From NCBI GenBank assembly GCA_022360095.1, contig JAKSDK010001896.1, positions 1 to 64,000 on the forward strand: 64,000 bases of DNA, given 5' to 3'. This document shows positions 9,669 through 19,088 of this stretch, one piece after another; position 1 is the first letter of the stretch; each line of letters opens with the position of its first letter. The translations under genes were made by a program, and so were the position numbers. The notes under the pieces are model-generated. The model made no database searches, had not been told where the DNA came from, and saw only the letters and a list, made by a program, of their open reading frames with translations. The stretch is from Phycisphaerales bacterium. Lineage in GTDB: Bacteria > Planctomycetota > Phycisphaerae > UBA1845 > UTPLA1.

Positions 9669-9902
9669 GGTAAGATCTACGCTCAGGCTCCATGAGCCGG
9701 GTAACGTCCGACGCGATATCCGATCTGTCGACGACATTGTCATCATTGCGCTCCGAGAAGCAGGCTGCGATTTCAATCACAGGGCAGCCTGGGGGGCGAA
9801 ATGCACGGATGGCATTCTTTGTTTCTGATCGTATGGATTGAGACCCAGAGTATTTGAGTTTTGTCGAAATGAGCCGTCCACGATCGGGACGATGGTTTCA
9901 TC

Positions 9903-10163
9903 CTATTCGATCTGTTCGGTATCGGTTCCGTGACTCGGCCCTCGCTCGCGCGTGCCTGCTTCCATATCAAATACCAGGTACTTCATGGACAACCGCCAAT
10001 CGTCGAGTGCGTCGCGCGTCTGGGCGACGTTACGGGTTAGTTCGGATTGGCGCCGCTTCGTCTCATCTACGAGTGCGTAAAGGCGTTCCCTCTGGTCTGC
10101 TGGAAGCGTCTCAATGCGTTCCTGGAGCAATGCCAGCTGCTTTGTGAAGTCCTCGTCCGTCAT
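9903..10163 (-). CDS. Small conserved coiled-coil protein of unknown function
   Basis: The 86-residue product is mostly helical and charged (KQLALLQERIETLPADQRER, DETKRRQSELTRN, ALDDWRLSMKYLVFDMEA). From memory it resembles a short planctomycete family that shares the ELQERIxxLP and DWRLxMKYLxFDxEA patterns; this was not checked by search. AAAGG stands about ten bases before the ATG. There is no signal peptide or membrane segment. It lies between the two sigma/kinase modules, on the opposite strand. Function unknown. Confidence 0.6.
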   Translation of the reverse strand: MTDEDFTKQLALLQERIETLPADQRERLYALVDETKRRQSELTRNVAQTRDALDDWRLSMKYLVFDMEAGTRERGPSHGTDTEQIE

Positions 10164-10357
10164 ACCCTGGACCTTTGCGGGCCGGCACTCTTGGCGACGG
10201 CCTCTTCTTTAAATATACAGCACGAACGGACTCGCGGCATCTCGATTCGATATGATCGGACGGGCACTGGTTTGACAAAGAATGATGATCAAGCATGATG
10301 CCCTGTGCAACGAGAATTATCGGAGTCTTCGGCGCTCGCCCAGGTCTCCAGGGTCCG

Positions 10358-10640
10358 CTAGTTTCCGATTCTCGTTCCGCATTCGGGACAGGTGCCGCTT
10401 GCGTTTCCTCTAGGTTGTCGTCGCATTCTTTGCAGTGGCCAGGCGCTGAACAACGACGATCCGCACAAAAAAGGAAAACAGTCGGACCATCAGGAGGATG
10501 AAGGGGAGCCACAAGGGTTTGCGGATTATTGTTAAGAGCCCGAATCTTTTCTGACGAGGAAACTCAAGTCCGTAACCTCCGTCTGACTCACTCAATGACC
10601 AGCCGCTCGGGGATAATGCCGGGGTGACAAGGCTAAACGC
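10358..10640 (-). pseudogene. Decayed zinc-ribbon membrane protein (planctomycete family)
   Basis: Read leftward, three frames must be joined to give one family protein. The first segment ends RKPLWLPFILLM. A shift near 10490 gives GPTVFLFCADRRCSAPGHCKECDDNL. A second shift near 10410 gives RGNASGTCPECGTRIGN and a stop at 10358. The joined order (membrane helix, basic DRR, then a CxxC...CxxC ribbon) matches the intact copy at 32562-33128 and the broken copy at 13142-13627. Remnants upstream to about 10760 are in yet other frames. Sequencing errors could mimic this, but two shifts in about 80 bases plus loss of the CGY motif favour decay. Confidence 0.6.
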
Positions 10641-11150
10641 TCCGCCGTTGACGCCAGGGTGATCGCCTCAAAGCTGAGCACCCACGCCGCCGGTTTCGGA
10701 GCGCTGGTGATTCGAATCGCCGGTCCGTTGTTGGTGTTGGGCCTACTTAAAGCGGAAGCAAGGGATGGACACCGGTTTGATAAGGAGAGGCCAATCCGGC
10801 GCTTTCTTTTTTGCGAATACTGTACCGTCCGGTGATTTCCAGCTCACGGCGGAGCTGAGGGTGATGCGCCGAGGTCATCTAAAATATTACGGTCTAAAAT
10901 AGCCCTCTCACGGCTGAGCGCGACCGTGAATTCCTTACGTCGTGCGAGTGCCATCCTTCGCATCTGAGCGAAGGATGGGCGCACTCTCTCCTCTTTATTG
11001 GATTGACCCGCACGACTCAATCCATTGGCTCGCCTTTTTGAACTTTGATGTTCAAAACCGGTTTGACCGACCTCCGTATAGGAGCTATAAATAAATACGA
11101 CTTGTAAGCACTGAAACCGTAAAAAAACCGCTTCCCACCTGGATCGTCAC
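10641..11150. other. Intergenic region with two inverted repeats
   Basis: No intact gene is visible. CCATCCTTCGC (10951-10961) pairs perfectly with 10968-10978 over a six-base loop and is followed by a pyrimidine-rich run, so it may be a weak terminator. TTTGAAC (11037-11043) pairs with GTTCAAA (11050-11056); this sits about 100 bases before the sigma gene at 11151, next to an AT-rich stretch (TATAAATAAATA), and could be an operator. The part near 10641-10760 contains further fragments of the decayed zinc-ribbon gene. Confidence 0.4.
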
Positions 11151-11777
11151 ATGCCTCCCACTTCGGCCCAAGTTCATTCAACCACTGAGGAGCTGGTCCC
11201 TCTCGTTTATGACGAGCTGCGGAAGCTGGCCTGGCATTATTTTCGTAATCAGCCGCCGGGCTTCACGTTACGGCCGACCGAAATGGTCCACGAGGCCTGC
11301 ATCCATCTGATACAGCACTCCAAGGAGCAGTGGCAAAGTCCGCAGCATTTTCGTGCGATCGCGACGAGGAAGATTTGGCAGATCGTCGTTGATCATCTGA
11401 GGAAACGCGGTGCCGGAAAGCGAGGCGGCCAACGCTCCCCGTCGCGTAATCAGAGCGGTGCTTCTGCGGAAGACCTACCGGAACATCGCCCGCCCGAGCA
11501 AGCCGATCCATGGCGTCGCATCCCTTTGAATTCTGTTGAAGTGGAATGGCACGATCGGGTTGTGGACTTTCTTGATCTGGCGGAAGCGCTGGATGCCTTA
11601 AGAGCGGAGAGCCGTCTTCTCAGTGAGATCGTGATTCTCCATTGGTTTGGCGGTCTCAAGTATGGGGAGGTGGCGGATTACCTCGGTATCAGCACGAGCA
11701 GTGTGGAAAAGAAGTCCCGATACGCGCTCGCGTGGCTGAACCGCAGACTGGCCGGAGCCGACGAGCATGGCGACTGA
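11151..11777 (+). CDS. ECF-type sigma factor (planctomycete kinase-linked subgroup)
   Basis: The 208-residue protein has region 2 at about residues 10-85 (LVPLVYDELRKLAWHYFR, PTEMVHEACIHLI, HFRAIATRKIWQIVVDHLRK) and region 4 at about 145-205 (LSEIVILHWFGGLKYGEVAD, STSSVEKKSRYALAWLNRRL). The pattern LRPTEMVHEA...HFRAIA...IVVDH is characteristic of the large ECF group found beside Ser/Thr kinases in planctomycetes and acidobacteria. Its stop lies 11 bases inside the next kinase gene, so the two are translationally coupled. The linker at about residues 85-125 is long and rich in Arg, Ser and Pro. Confidence 0.92.
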   Translation: MPPTSAQVHSTTEELVPLVYDELRKLAWHYFRNQPPGFTLRPTEMVHEACIHLIQHSKEQWQSPQHFRAIATRKIWQIVVDHLRKRGAGKRGGQRSPSRNQSGASAEDLPEHRPPEQADPWRRIPLNSVEVEWHDRVVDFLDLAEALDALRAESRLLSEIVILHWFGGLKYGEVADYLGISTSSVEKKSRYALAWLNRRLAGADEHGD

Positions 11778-13101
11778 GTTTCACCAGCGCGTCCAGCAGA
11801 TCCTGGAAGCGTCCGCTCAATGGGCGCCGGACGCTCGCGATGCGGCCATTCATCGGGCTTGCGCAGGAGATTCCCGTCTATTGCAGGAAGTGAAGTCTTT
11901 GCTTCCGCATTTCGACATGGTTCAAGATTTCGAGCCTGAACGATTGCTGGGCACTGTAGTGAAGTTTCCCGGCGCCACGACCTGCGCCAAGGCCGGCATC
12001 GAGTACGCACAAGATGAGCCGACGCCGTTCTCCATCGACCAGTACAAGATTCTGCAAGTGTTGGGTGAGGGAGGGATGGGCGTTGTATATCGCGGTGTGC
12101 AGTTCAAACGTCGGCGTCCGGTTGCGATCAAAGTGTTGCGCCAAGGATTACTTTCGGAGGCGGATCGCTGCCGTTTTGCGCTGGAGGTGGAAATCCTTCG
12201 CAAGTTGCATCACCCCGGCATCGCTCAGATCATCCATGCCAATATCTTCGGGACTCGGCCCTATTTCGTCATGGAATATATCGAAGGCCGGTCGTTGACC
12301 AAGTATGCGGAGGCGAAGGGATTGAGCGTTCGGCAGAGGTTGTCTCTGATTGCCGACGTGTGCGAAGCTGTCGACTACGCTCACCAACGCGGGATCATTC
12401 ATCGCGACCTCAAGCCGGACAACATTCTGGTGGTGGACGATTCTTCGAACTCTCGGCGGGCCGGGGCAGGACAAATCGGTCAACCAAAGGTTCTTGATTT
12501 CGGGATCGCCCGGGTCGTGGCTCTGGATTCGGCCCTCGTTCGCGACCACAGTGGTCAGTTCATCGGAACGGTGGATTATGCCAGTCCGGAACAGCTTGCC
12601 GGAAAAATCGAGTATCTACAACCACGGTCGGACGTTTATACCCTCGGCTTGATCGCCCACGAACTCTTGACTGGTCGATTGCCGCAGTCCGTCGGTGGCA
12701 AAAGGCGGTTGGCTTTGGAAGAGGTTCGGCTCGACCATGATCATCGGTATCCGGCAACGATCGACAACGAATTTCGTTACTATCTCGGTATTGTGCTCTC
12801 GATGGCCTTGCGGGTGAACAGCGGAAAGAGCTTCCGAACCGCTGGGGCCTTCGGGGCCGCCATTGAGCATCTTCTGGCTCGCTATCCGGTGCCGTCCACC
12901 TGGATGCGACTCAAGTCTCGTTTTAGAAATCTGATCGCGCCCAGTGCGAAATGGCATTCCAGCCCGGCGAGTCGGCCCCTCCGGGCCGTGCTCCGAAAGC
13001 GGATTGGCATGGGCATGGAAGCAAACCGTTTCCGATCGTCCATGTTTGAGGATTCGTCCGATGTTGATCTTATCCGATTGGCGCGAGATGAGAATGCTTG
13101 A
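11767..13101 (+). CDS. Ser/Thr protein kinase coupled to the ECF sigma factor
   Basis: The 444-residue kinase begins with a short helical segment (QRVQQILEASAQWAPDARDA..REVKSLL-like, residues 5-50) usual for kinases paired with ECF factors. The kinase domain is at about 92-370, with loop GEGGMGVVYRG, Lys122 in VAIKVLR, HRD at 212-214 with KPDN, and DFG at 244-246. No membrane helix, TPR or PASTA domain follows; the last 75 residues are basic and of low similarity to anything recognised. It is therefore likely soluble, unlike the kinase at 6627. Its ATG overlaps the end of the sigma gene. Expected role: phosphorylation controlling the co-encoded sigma factor. Confidence 0.9.
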   Translation: MATEFHQRVQQILEASAQWAPDARDAAIHRACAGDSRLLQEVKSLLPHFDMVQDFEPERLLGTVVKFPGATTCAKAGIEYAQDEPTPFSIDQYKILQVLGEGGMGVVYRGVQFKRRRPVAIKVLRQGLLSEADRCRFALEVEILRKLHHPGIAQIIHANIFGTRPYFVMEYIEGRSLTKYAEAKGLSVRQRLSLIADVCEAVDYAHQRGIIHRDLKPDNILVVDDSSNSRRAGAGQIGQPKVLDFGIARVVALDSALVRDHSGQFIGTVDYASPEQLAGKIEYLQPRSDVYTLGLIAHELLTGRLPQSVGGKRRLALEEVRLDHDHRYPATIDNEFRYYLGIVLSMALRVNSGKSFRTAGAFGAAIEHLLARYPVPSTWMRLKSRFRNLIAPSAKWHSSPASRPLRAVLRKRIGMGMEANRFRSSMFEDSSDVDLIRLARDENA

Positions 13102-13141
13102 ATACGCCCGGTGATTCACTCCGCGATCTCGGATTCATTGC

Positions 13142-13627
13142 CTTGAAGCCAAGCCTCGAGGAAAACCATCCCAAACGCTTTTTTATGTGGGCATTGGTCA
13201 TCGTGGCGTCCTCATCGTGGCGGTGTGGTTTCACAGTTTGAAGGTGACGGCCGGCTACTATGTTTCCGGCATCGGCGGCTTTGGATGGGGCAGTGGATAC
13301 CTATGCTTTTTTGGGGCACAACCGACATGGATTCAGGGTGGATGGTTTCAACATCCGTCGCCGGCATATCAATGGGCGGGTCGCAATCCCGATGTTTTTC
13401 CTTGGCCTCCTTTGGTCAAAATGGGAAAGGAAGTCGGGGTTTGTTGTTGGCTATTGCTCACATTCACGATTCTGTTCACCGTTTAATGGTGGCGGATTGA
13501 TCGCCCCCGCATGCGGTCAGGCTGTTGCCGGGAATGTGGCTACCGTCTGGTGGGCAACGTAAGCGGAATCTGCCCTGAATGCGGGACGAAGTTTGCCAAT
13601 CAGGTCGATGCCAATCTCCAAAACTGA
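13142..13627 (+). pseudogene. Broken zinc-ribbon membrane protein (14-base duplication and in-frame stop)
   Basis: The 5' part reads KPSLEENHPKRFFMWALVIV and then shifts frame where a 14-base tandem duplication occurs (13198-13211 copied at 13212 onward; TCATCGTGGCG in both). Removing it restores MWALVIVAVWFHSLKVTAGY and GIGGFGWGSGYL in one frame. Further on, LLLTFTILFTV is ended by TAA at 13484-13486. Reading through gives WWRIDRPRMRSGCCRECGYR and then GNVSGICPECGTKF, with the natural stop at 13625-13627. The family is a membrane protein with a C-terminal CxxC...CxxC ribbon, known here from the intact gene at 32562. Function unknown. Confidence 0.65.
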
Positions 13628-13740
13628 GGTCGTCAAAAGGCGAATTTCGCGTTAGAATACGGGCACGTTAATCGGTGGTCTTGTCCACAGGTGTGTGGAA
13701 GGGCCAGGGTCGGAATGTAACGGATGGTTGAGACGAACGT

Positions 13741-16296
13741 ATGACGGAACAGCAAGAGCAAACACCGGAATCCTTTCAGGATCTGCCAATCGTCGAGGAG
13801 ATGCAGGATTCGTACCTGCGGTATGCCATGAGCGTCATCGTCGCGCGCGCATTGCCGGACGCACGCGACGGGCTTAAGCCGTCGCAGCGGCGGATTCTGA
13901 CGGCGATGAATGATCTGAAGCTCGGACCGCGCAGCGCGCATCGCAAGTGTGCAAAGATCTCCGGCGATACGACCGGCAATTACCACCCGCACGGGGATGC
14001 CGTCGTTTATCCGACGATGGTGAGGTTGGCCCAGCCGTTTAATATGCGCTATCCGTTGATCGACGGGCAGGGGAATTTCGGTTCCATTGACGGCGATCCA
14101 CCCGCCGCGATGCGATATACCGAAGCTCGAATGACGTCGATCACGACGGAGATGTTGGAGGACATCGACAAGGATACGGTCGATTTCGTTCCAAACTATG
14201 ACGAGACCACGACCGAGCCGACGGTCCTGCCCGGGAAGTTTCCCAACTTGTTGGTCAACGGCAGCACTGGCATCGCGGTGGGTATGGCGACCAACCTGCC
14301 GCCGCACAATCTCGGTGAGATCTGTGAGGGGATCATCGCCCTGATCGAAAACCCGGCGATGACGTTGCCTGAGTTGATGGAGATCGTCCCGGGGCCTGAC
14401 TTTCCGACAGGGGCGCAGATTTGCGGCCGCCAGGGAATCATTGATGCCTACACGCGCGGCCGCGGCTCACTCACGCTTCGCGCGAAGTCTCATACTGAGG
14501 AAATGAAGAGCGGGCGCACCCGCATCGTTGTGGATGAAATCCCCTACGGGATTCTCAAGAACACGATCACGGAAAAAATCGCGGCTGGCGTCAAGGAAGG
14601 ACGTCTCCCCGAAGTGAGCGATGTGCGCGATGAGTCGGATCGTAAGAATCCGATTCGTTTGGTCATCGAACTGAAGTCCGGGGTCAACGAGGAAGTTGTG
14701 CTGAACAAGCTTTATCGCCATTCGCCTCTTCAGACCAATTTTGCGATTATTAACATCGCGCTGGTCGGCAAGCAGCCCAAGACCATGGGGCTGAAGGAGT
14801 TGATGGAGCATTACATTGATCATCGCCGCGACGTCATCACGCGGCGAACGCGATTTTTGTTGCAGAAGGCGCGACAAAGGGCACACATTCTTGAAGGACT
14901 GATCTTGGCCCTGGGGGACATCGATCAGATTATCGAGTTGATCAAGGGATCTTCCGATCCGAAGGCGGCCAAAGAGCGTCTGATGGAGCGAGCACTGCGG
15001 TTGGAAGAATCGGCCGTGCTGGCGAAGCTGTTGCCGGATTCGTTTGCGAAGCGCGTCCAGCAAAACGATCAGTTCCTGACCAGTGTCCAAGCCGGGGCGA
15101 TTCTGGCCATGCAGTTGCAGCGCCTGACCGGTTTGGAAATCGAGAAGCTGGCCAAGGAATACGGCGAGTTGGTGGAGGAGATCGAGGGTTATCAGAAAAT
15201 CCTCGCCGAACCCGCCCTGGTGATGGACATTATCCGTGAAGACGTCTTTGAGATGAAAGCCAAGTACGCTGACCCGCGCCGCACCGAGATTACGGGGGCG
15301 GTCGGTGAGTTCCGCATGGAGGAACTGATCGAAGACGTGCCGATGATGGTGACGATCTCGCACGAGGGTTACATCAAGCGCGTTTCCCCCGGCGTTTACC
15401 GTAAGCAGGGGCGAGGTGGTCGCGGCGTCAAGGGGAGTGACACAAAGGAAGGCGACTTCCTTGAAGATCTCTTTGCCGCCTCGACGCATGACTATCTTCT
15501 GTTTTTTACCAATCGTGGTCGGGTTTATTGGCTGCGCGTCTTCGACATTCCCGAAATGGCACGGACCGCGCGCGGAAGATCGATCGCCAATCTCCTCAGC
15601 ATGCAGGAGAACGAGCATCATACGGCTGTGTTGCCTGTCTCCGAGTTTGAGGAGCAGTTCGTTTTCTTCACGACTGCCAAGGGGCGCGTGAAGAAAACGG
15701 CGTTGGGGGCTTATTCTCGCCCGCGGCCGAGCGGAATCCTGGCGATTACGCTCGATCCTGATGATACGCTCATCGGCGTTGCCTTAAGCAGCGACGAGGA
15801 TGAGACCGTCATCGGTACGCGCAACGGCATGGCGATTCGCTTCAAGCAGTCCGACGTGAGAGCCATGGGCCGGACCGCGGCAGGTGTTCGCGGCATCACC
15901 TTGAAGACCGGAGACGAGGTCGTTGACATGGCGATTATTCGTCCGGGGATGAGCGTATTGACCATTTGCGAGAACGGCTTCGGCAAGCGGACGGACATTG
16001 ACGAGTATCGTCTCCAAAAACGGGGTGGTGGTGGCGTCATCAACATCCGCACGACCGAGCGAAACGGGAAGGTCGTTGCGCTGCGCGCCGTTCAGGAAGA
16101 GGATGAGCTCATGCTCATCACCGCCAAGGGCATCATGCTCCGCACCGGTGTTTCGCAGTTGCGTGAGATCGGCCGGGCTACGCAGGGCGTCAAGGTCATT
16201 ACCCCGGATTCGGGAGACAAGGTGGTCTCCGTCGCCAAAATCGCGAAGGATGAAAACAATGTGAAAGAGGAGGGGGACGACGCTTCGGCGGAGTGA
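13741..16296 (+). CDS. gyrA: DNA gyrase subunit A
   Basis: An 851-residue type IIA topoisomerase A subunit that cuts and rejoins DNA during ATP-driven negative supercoiling with GyrB. Catalytic Tyr126 lies in AAMRYTEAR. The N-terminal core ([37 protein letters not shown]) is complete. The C-terminal domain has the GyrA-box QGRGGRG at about residue 555, which marks gyrase rather than topoisomerase IV. At the positions equivalent to E. coli Ser83 and Asp87 there are Ala87 and Pro91. The tail is acidic (EEGDDASAE). gyrB is not adjacent. A purine-poor leader precedes the ATG. Confidence 0.97.
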   Translation: MTEQQEQTPESFQDLPIVEEMQDSYLRYAMSVIVARALPDARDGLKPSQRRILTAMNDLKLGPRSAHRKCAKISGDTTGNYHPHGDAVVYPTMVRLAQPFNMRYPLIDGQGNFGSIDGDPPAAMRYTEARMTSITTEMLEDIDKDTVDFVPNYDETTTEPTVLPGKFPNLLVNGSTGIAVGMATNLPPHNLGEICEGIIALIENPAMTLPELMEIVPGPDFPTGAQICGRQGIIDAYTRGRGSLTLRAKSHTEEMKSGRTRIVVDEIPYGILKNTITEKIAAGVKEGRLPEVSDVRDESDRKNPIRLVIELKSGVNEEVVLNKLYRHSPLQTNFAIINIALVGKQPKTMGLKELMEHYIDHRRDVITRRTRFLLQKARQRAHILEGLILALGDIDQIIELIKGSSDPKAAKERLMERALRLEESAVLAKLLPDSFAKRVQQNDQFLTSVQAGAILAMQLQRLTGLEIEKLAKEYGELVEEIEGYQKILAEPALVMDIIREDVFEMKAKYADPRRTEITGAVGEFRMEELIEDVPMMVTISHEGYIKRVSPGVYRKQGRGGRGVKGSDTKEGDFLEDLFAASTHDYLLFFTNRGRVYWLRVFDIPEMARTARGRSIANLLSMQENEHHTAVLPVSEFEEQFVFFTTAKGRVKKTALGAYSRPRPSGILAITLDPDDTLIGVALSSDEDETVIGTRNGMAIRFKQSDVRAMGRTAAGVRGITLKTGDEVVDMAIIRPGMSVLTICENGFGKRTDIDEYRLQKRGGGGVINIRTTERNGKVVALRAVQEEDELMLITAKGIMLRTGVSQLREIGRATQGVKVITPDSGDKVVSVAKIAKDENNVKEEGDDASAE

Positions 16297-16371
16297 CTTG
16301 CCTCCGATGAAGGTTTGCCTTCCGCGGTCGTTTTCAAACTCCAATTTCATTGGTTCTTCACCAAGTCTTCA

Positions 16372-17118
16372 ATGCGAGTTAATACGGTTCTTAGTCGCGT
16401 AGGTGCCAGATTTGCTGATCTGGTATTGCCGCGTCTCTGCGCTGGTTGTAGCGTCGCGCTGGGTGCCGAAGGGCTTGAGTTGTGCGCGCAATGCTGGAGC
16501 GAGTTGATGCTTGCGGTCGGAGGACCCTATTGCCGCACCTGTGGTGACGATCGAGGCCCGCACTTGCTCGTTGACGATCAGTGCATCGCCTGTCGGCTTA
16601 AGAAAGAAGGACATTCGAGATTCGACGGTTTTGCGCGCGTTGGTCAATATTCTGGCGCGCTGCGTAGTTTGATTCTCCGATTCAAAAAAGAATTTGTGTT
16701 GGAGAAGCTGTTGGGGCGAATGTTGGGAGAGGTTATTGGGGCCAGTTTCGATTTGAGTGAAATTGACCTCTGGGTGCCGGTCCCGTCGCATTGGTGGCGA
16801 CGGATGCAACGAGGTTTCCAACCAACGGCGCTGTTGGCGGATCAGGCGACGCGACCCTGGAAAAAGAATGCGGAACCGGTCCTGACCATGACGCGGTATG
16901 TTCCGCCCTTTCATAAGGCGATGACGGCATCGCAACGGGTGGACGCCATCAAAGGCGCCTTCAAGGTCGCCTCCGCGGATTTCGTCAAAGGACGAACGGT
17001 TTGTATCGTGGATGATGTCACAACGACCGGAGCGACGTTGGCCGAAGCCAGGCGGACGCTGCGCAGCGCCGGGACGGCTCGCATCTTCGCGGCGGTCCTC
17101 GCGAAGACGGCGAGGTAG
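16372..17118 (+). CDS. ComF-family phosphoribosyltransferase-like protein
   Basis: About 248 residues. The N-terminal part carries four CxxC-type pairs for zinc (LCAGC, LCAQC, CRTCGDD, CIACR), and the C-terminal part is a type I phosphoribosyltransferase fold with the PRPP loop VCIVDDVTTTGATLAEA. In ComF/GntX proteins this architecture is linked to DNA uptake in competent bacteria, though many carriers are not known to be competent. ATG 16372 (MRVNTVLSRVGARFADLVLP) is preferred over an earlier TTG, since the family begins near the LCAGC motif. It lies 75 bases after gyrA and may be co-transcribed. Confidence 0.88.
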   Translation: MRVNTVLSRVGARFADLVLPRLCAGCSVALGAEGLELCAQCWSELMLAVGGPYCRTCGDDRGPHLLVDDQCIACRLKKEGHSRFDGFARVGQYSGALRSLILRFKKEFVLEKLLGRMLGEVIGASFDLSEIDLWVPVPSHWWRRMQRGFQPTALLADQATRPWKKNAEPVLTMTRYVPPFHKAMTASQRVDAIKGAFKVASADFVKGRTVCIVDDVTTTGATLAEARRTLRSAGTARIFAAVLAKTAR

Positions 17119-17147
17119 GATAATAACGACTCGGAGCGGGAGTGCTC

Positions 17148-17585
17148 ATGGCCGAAATGAATCAACGCGAGCGAATCGAGGAACTAATGAAGCAGATTCT
17201 AAAAGGAGAAAAAATCGAGCATTTGTTCTCTGATTCCAATTCCAAGGGTTCGATCCTTGTCCGTACGATTAAGGCATCCGGGGATCAGCGCCCGGACGGA
17301 CTGCGCGAAGATATTGATCATGATCCCGGTTTCAGCTTCGCCGTTGCGGAGGCCTCGCTCGAGGTCGATAGCACCAAACTTGATCAGGCCAGGCTTGAGG
17401 CCGTGCATAGAATTTTGTGGGAAGCGGGTACGGACGATTGGATGGACTATTCTCATTTGGCCGTCTATGAGGTCAAGAATATTCCGGTCGGGGATAAACT
17501 TGGATTGACATTCAGCAGTGCTCACAAGGGTTCGCGTGTCATCGTGGACCTTATGGCGGCGATCGGTATCATACCGGAGGCCTAA
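17148..17585 (+). CDS. Uncharacterised protein upstream of hen1
   Basis: The 145-residue protein is not recognised. It starts with a charged helical stretch (MNQRERIEELMKQILKGEKI) and ends with an alpha/beta-looking part (YSHLAVYEVKNIPVGDKLGL, HKGSRVIVDLMAAIGIIPEA). No signal peptide, membrane helix or metal-binding cluster is visible. GGAGCGGGAG precedes ATG 17148. It lies 29 bases after the ComF gene and 81 bases before hen1 on the same strand, so all three may share a transcript. Confidence 0.75.
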   Translation: MAEMNQRERIEELMKQILKGEKIEHLFSDSNSKGSILVRTIKASGDQRPDGLREDIDHDPGFSFAVAEASLEVDSTKLDQARLEAVHRILWEAGTDDWMDYSHLAVYEVKNIPVGDKLGLTFSSAHKGSRVIVDLMAAIGIIPEA

Positions 17586-17666
17586 TTCAGCGAGCGGCAA
17601 GTATCACGGCGCTTGAGCATCAATCGTCCATGACATCGACGCATAACCGGTCATCATTTTTCAGTT

Positions 17667-19073
17667 ATGTTGCTGACTATTACGACAACTCGGCCACCGG
17701 CCACAGACCTCGGCTATCTGCTTCACAAGCACCCGGATAAATGTCAGTCATTCGATCTGTCTTTCGGTTATGCGCATGTTTTCTATCCCGAAGCGACCAA
17801 TCGGTGCTGCACGGCGGCGCTGCTGCTTGATGTCGATCCCATCGGGATGGTCAGAAATCGTCGAGGACCGAAGGGGGACCGGGGCACGCTTGATCAGTAT
17901 GTCAACGACAGGCCCTATGTCGCTTCGTCCTTTTTGAGTGTTGCGATTGCGCGGGTCTACGGTACCGCGCTTGGCGGTCGCTGTAAGGATCGGCCGGAGC
18001 TTATCAACCGTTCGCTGCCGTTGGAAGTGAGAATTGCAGTGTTGCCTTGCCGCGGCGGTGAAACGGTCCTTCGTAGTCTGTTTGAGCCGCTGGGCTATGA
18101 AATCGAGTCGCACCGCCACACGCTGGACGCGAAGTTTTCCGATTGGGGTGAAAGCCCGTATTACACCGTGGCGCTTCGCGCCACGCGACCTTTGAAAGAG
18201 CTCTTGGCTCACCTCTATGTCCTCATTCCTGTCCTCGACAATGACAAACACTATTGGGTCGGTGACGACGAAGTGGAAAAGCTTTTGCGCTTTGGCGCGG
18301 GTTGGCTCGCCGGTCATCCCGCCAGGGAGCAGATCACACAGCGCTATCTGAAGCATCAGCCCAGTCTTGCCCGTCAGGCGATTGCGAGAATGATTTCGGA
18401 AGAAAGCCCCGATATCGACATTCTGGACGAAGCATTTGATCGGCAGGAAGAGACGGTTGAAGAGACGATCAGTTTGAATGAGCAGCGACTTGGTACAGTT
18501 CTGTCCGTTCTCGAGAGTTCCGGAGCCGGGCGCATTCTTGACCTTGGTTGCGGCGAGGGCAAGCTGCTTCGCGAGTTGGTCAAGGACAAGAGATTCACGG
18601 AGATCGTCGGGCTCGACGTTTCTCACCGGGCTTTGGAGAGAGCTTCGCATCGTCTTAAGCTTGATCGGCTGCCCGCTGTGCAGCGCGAGCGAATCAAGCT
18701 GGTTCACGGCTCCCTGATGTATCGTGATCGTCGTCTGGAAGGTTTCGACGCCGCCACTGTGGTCGAGGTCATCGAACACCTCGATCCGCCGCGTCTGGCA
18801 TCCTTCGAGCGGGTGCTTTTCGAGTTTGCCAGACCCGGGCTCGTCGTCGTAACGACACCGAACCGGGAGTACAATGTGATGTGGGAGACGCTTCCGGCCG
18901 GCTCGCTTCGCCATCAGGACCATCGTTTCGAATGGACACGGGACGAATTCCAAACCTGGGCGGCGGGTATCGGCGATCGATTCGGCTACGGCGTGCGCTT
19001 CTTACCTGTCGGTCGTGAAGATGCGACCGTCGGATCGCCGACACAAATGGGAGTCTTTAGTCGTGTGGTCTGA
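17667..19073 (+). CDS. hen1: 3'-terminal RNA ribose 2'-O-methyltransferase Hen1
   Basis: The 468-residue protein matches bacterial Hen1 over its whole length. The N-terminal half (LLTITTTRPPATDLGYLLHK, FYPEATNRCCTAALLLDVDP) is the ligase-activating domain; the C-terminal half is the methyltransferase (ILDLGCGEGKLL for AdoMet). Metal-site residues are present in EVIEHL (about 366-371) and in the HQDHRFEWTRDEF segment. The enzyme 2'-O-methylates the cleaved RNA 3' end so that Pnkp-mediated repair leaves a ribotoxin-resistant junction. Usually hen1 is followed by pnkp; here the next gene is a leftward glycosyltransferase and no pnkp lies in the window. Confidence 0.95.
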   Translation: MLLTITTTRPPATDLGYLLHKHPDKCQSFDLSFGYAHVFYPEATNRCCTAALLLDVDPIGMVRNRRGPKGDRGTLDQYVNDRPYVASSFLSVAIARVYGTALGGRCKDRPELINRSLPLEVRIAVLPCRGGETVLRSLFEPLGYEIESHRHTLDAKFSDWGESPYYTVALRATRPLKELLAHLYVLIPVLDNDKHYWVGDDEVEKLLRFGAGWLAGHPAREQITQRYLKHQPSLARQAIARMISEESPDIDILDEAFDRQEETVEETISLNEQRLGTVLSVLESSGAGRILDLGCGEGKLLRELVKDKRFTEIVGLDVSHRALERASHRLKLDRLPAVQRERIKLVHGSLMYRDRRLEGFDAATVVEVIEHLDPPRLASFERVLFEFARPGLVVVTTPNREYNVMWETLPAGSLRHQDHRFEWTRDEFQTWAAGIGDRFGYGVRFLPVGREDATVGSPTQMGVFSRVV

Positions 19074-19088
19074 ATTGCGTGCCTCTGT

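Noticed and set aside
10700-10740. TTCGAATC element resembling a tRNA T-loop
   Set aside because: No acceptor stem, anticodon arm or D-arm can be drawn around it.
14467-15621. Leftward 384-codon frame inside gyrA
   Set aside because: Antisense shadow of a highly conserved gene; His/Leu/Gln-rich composition is typical of such shadows.
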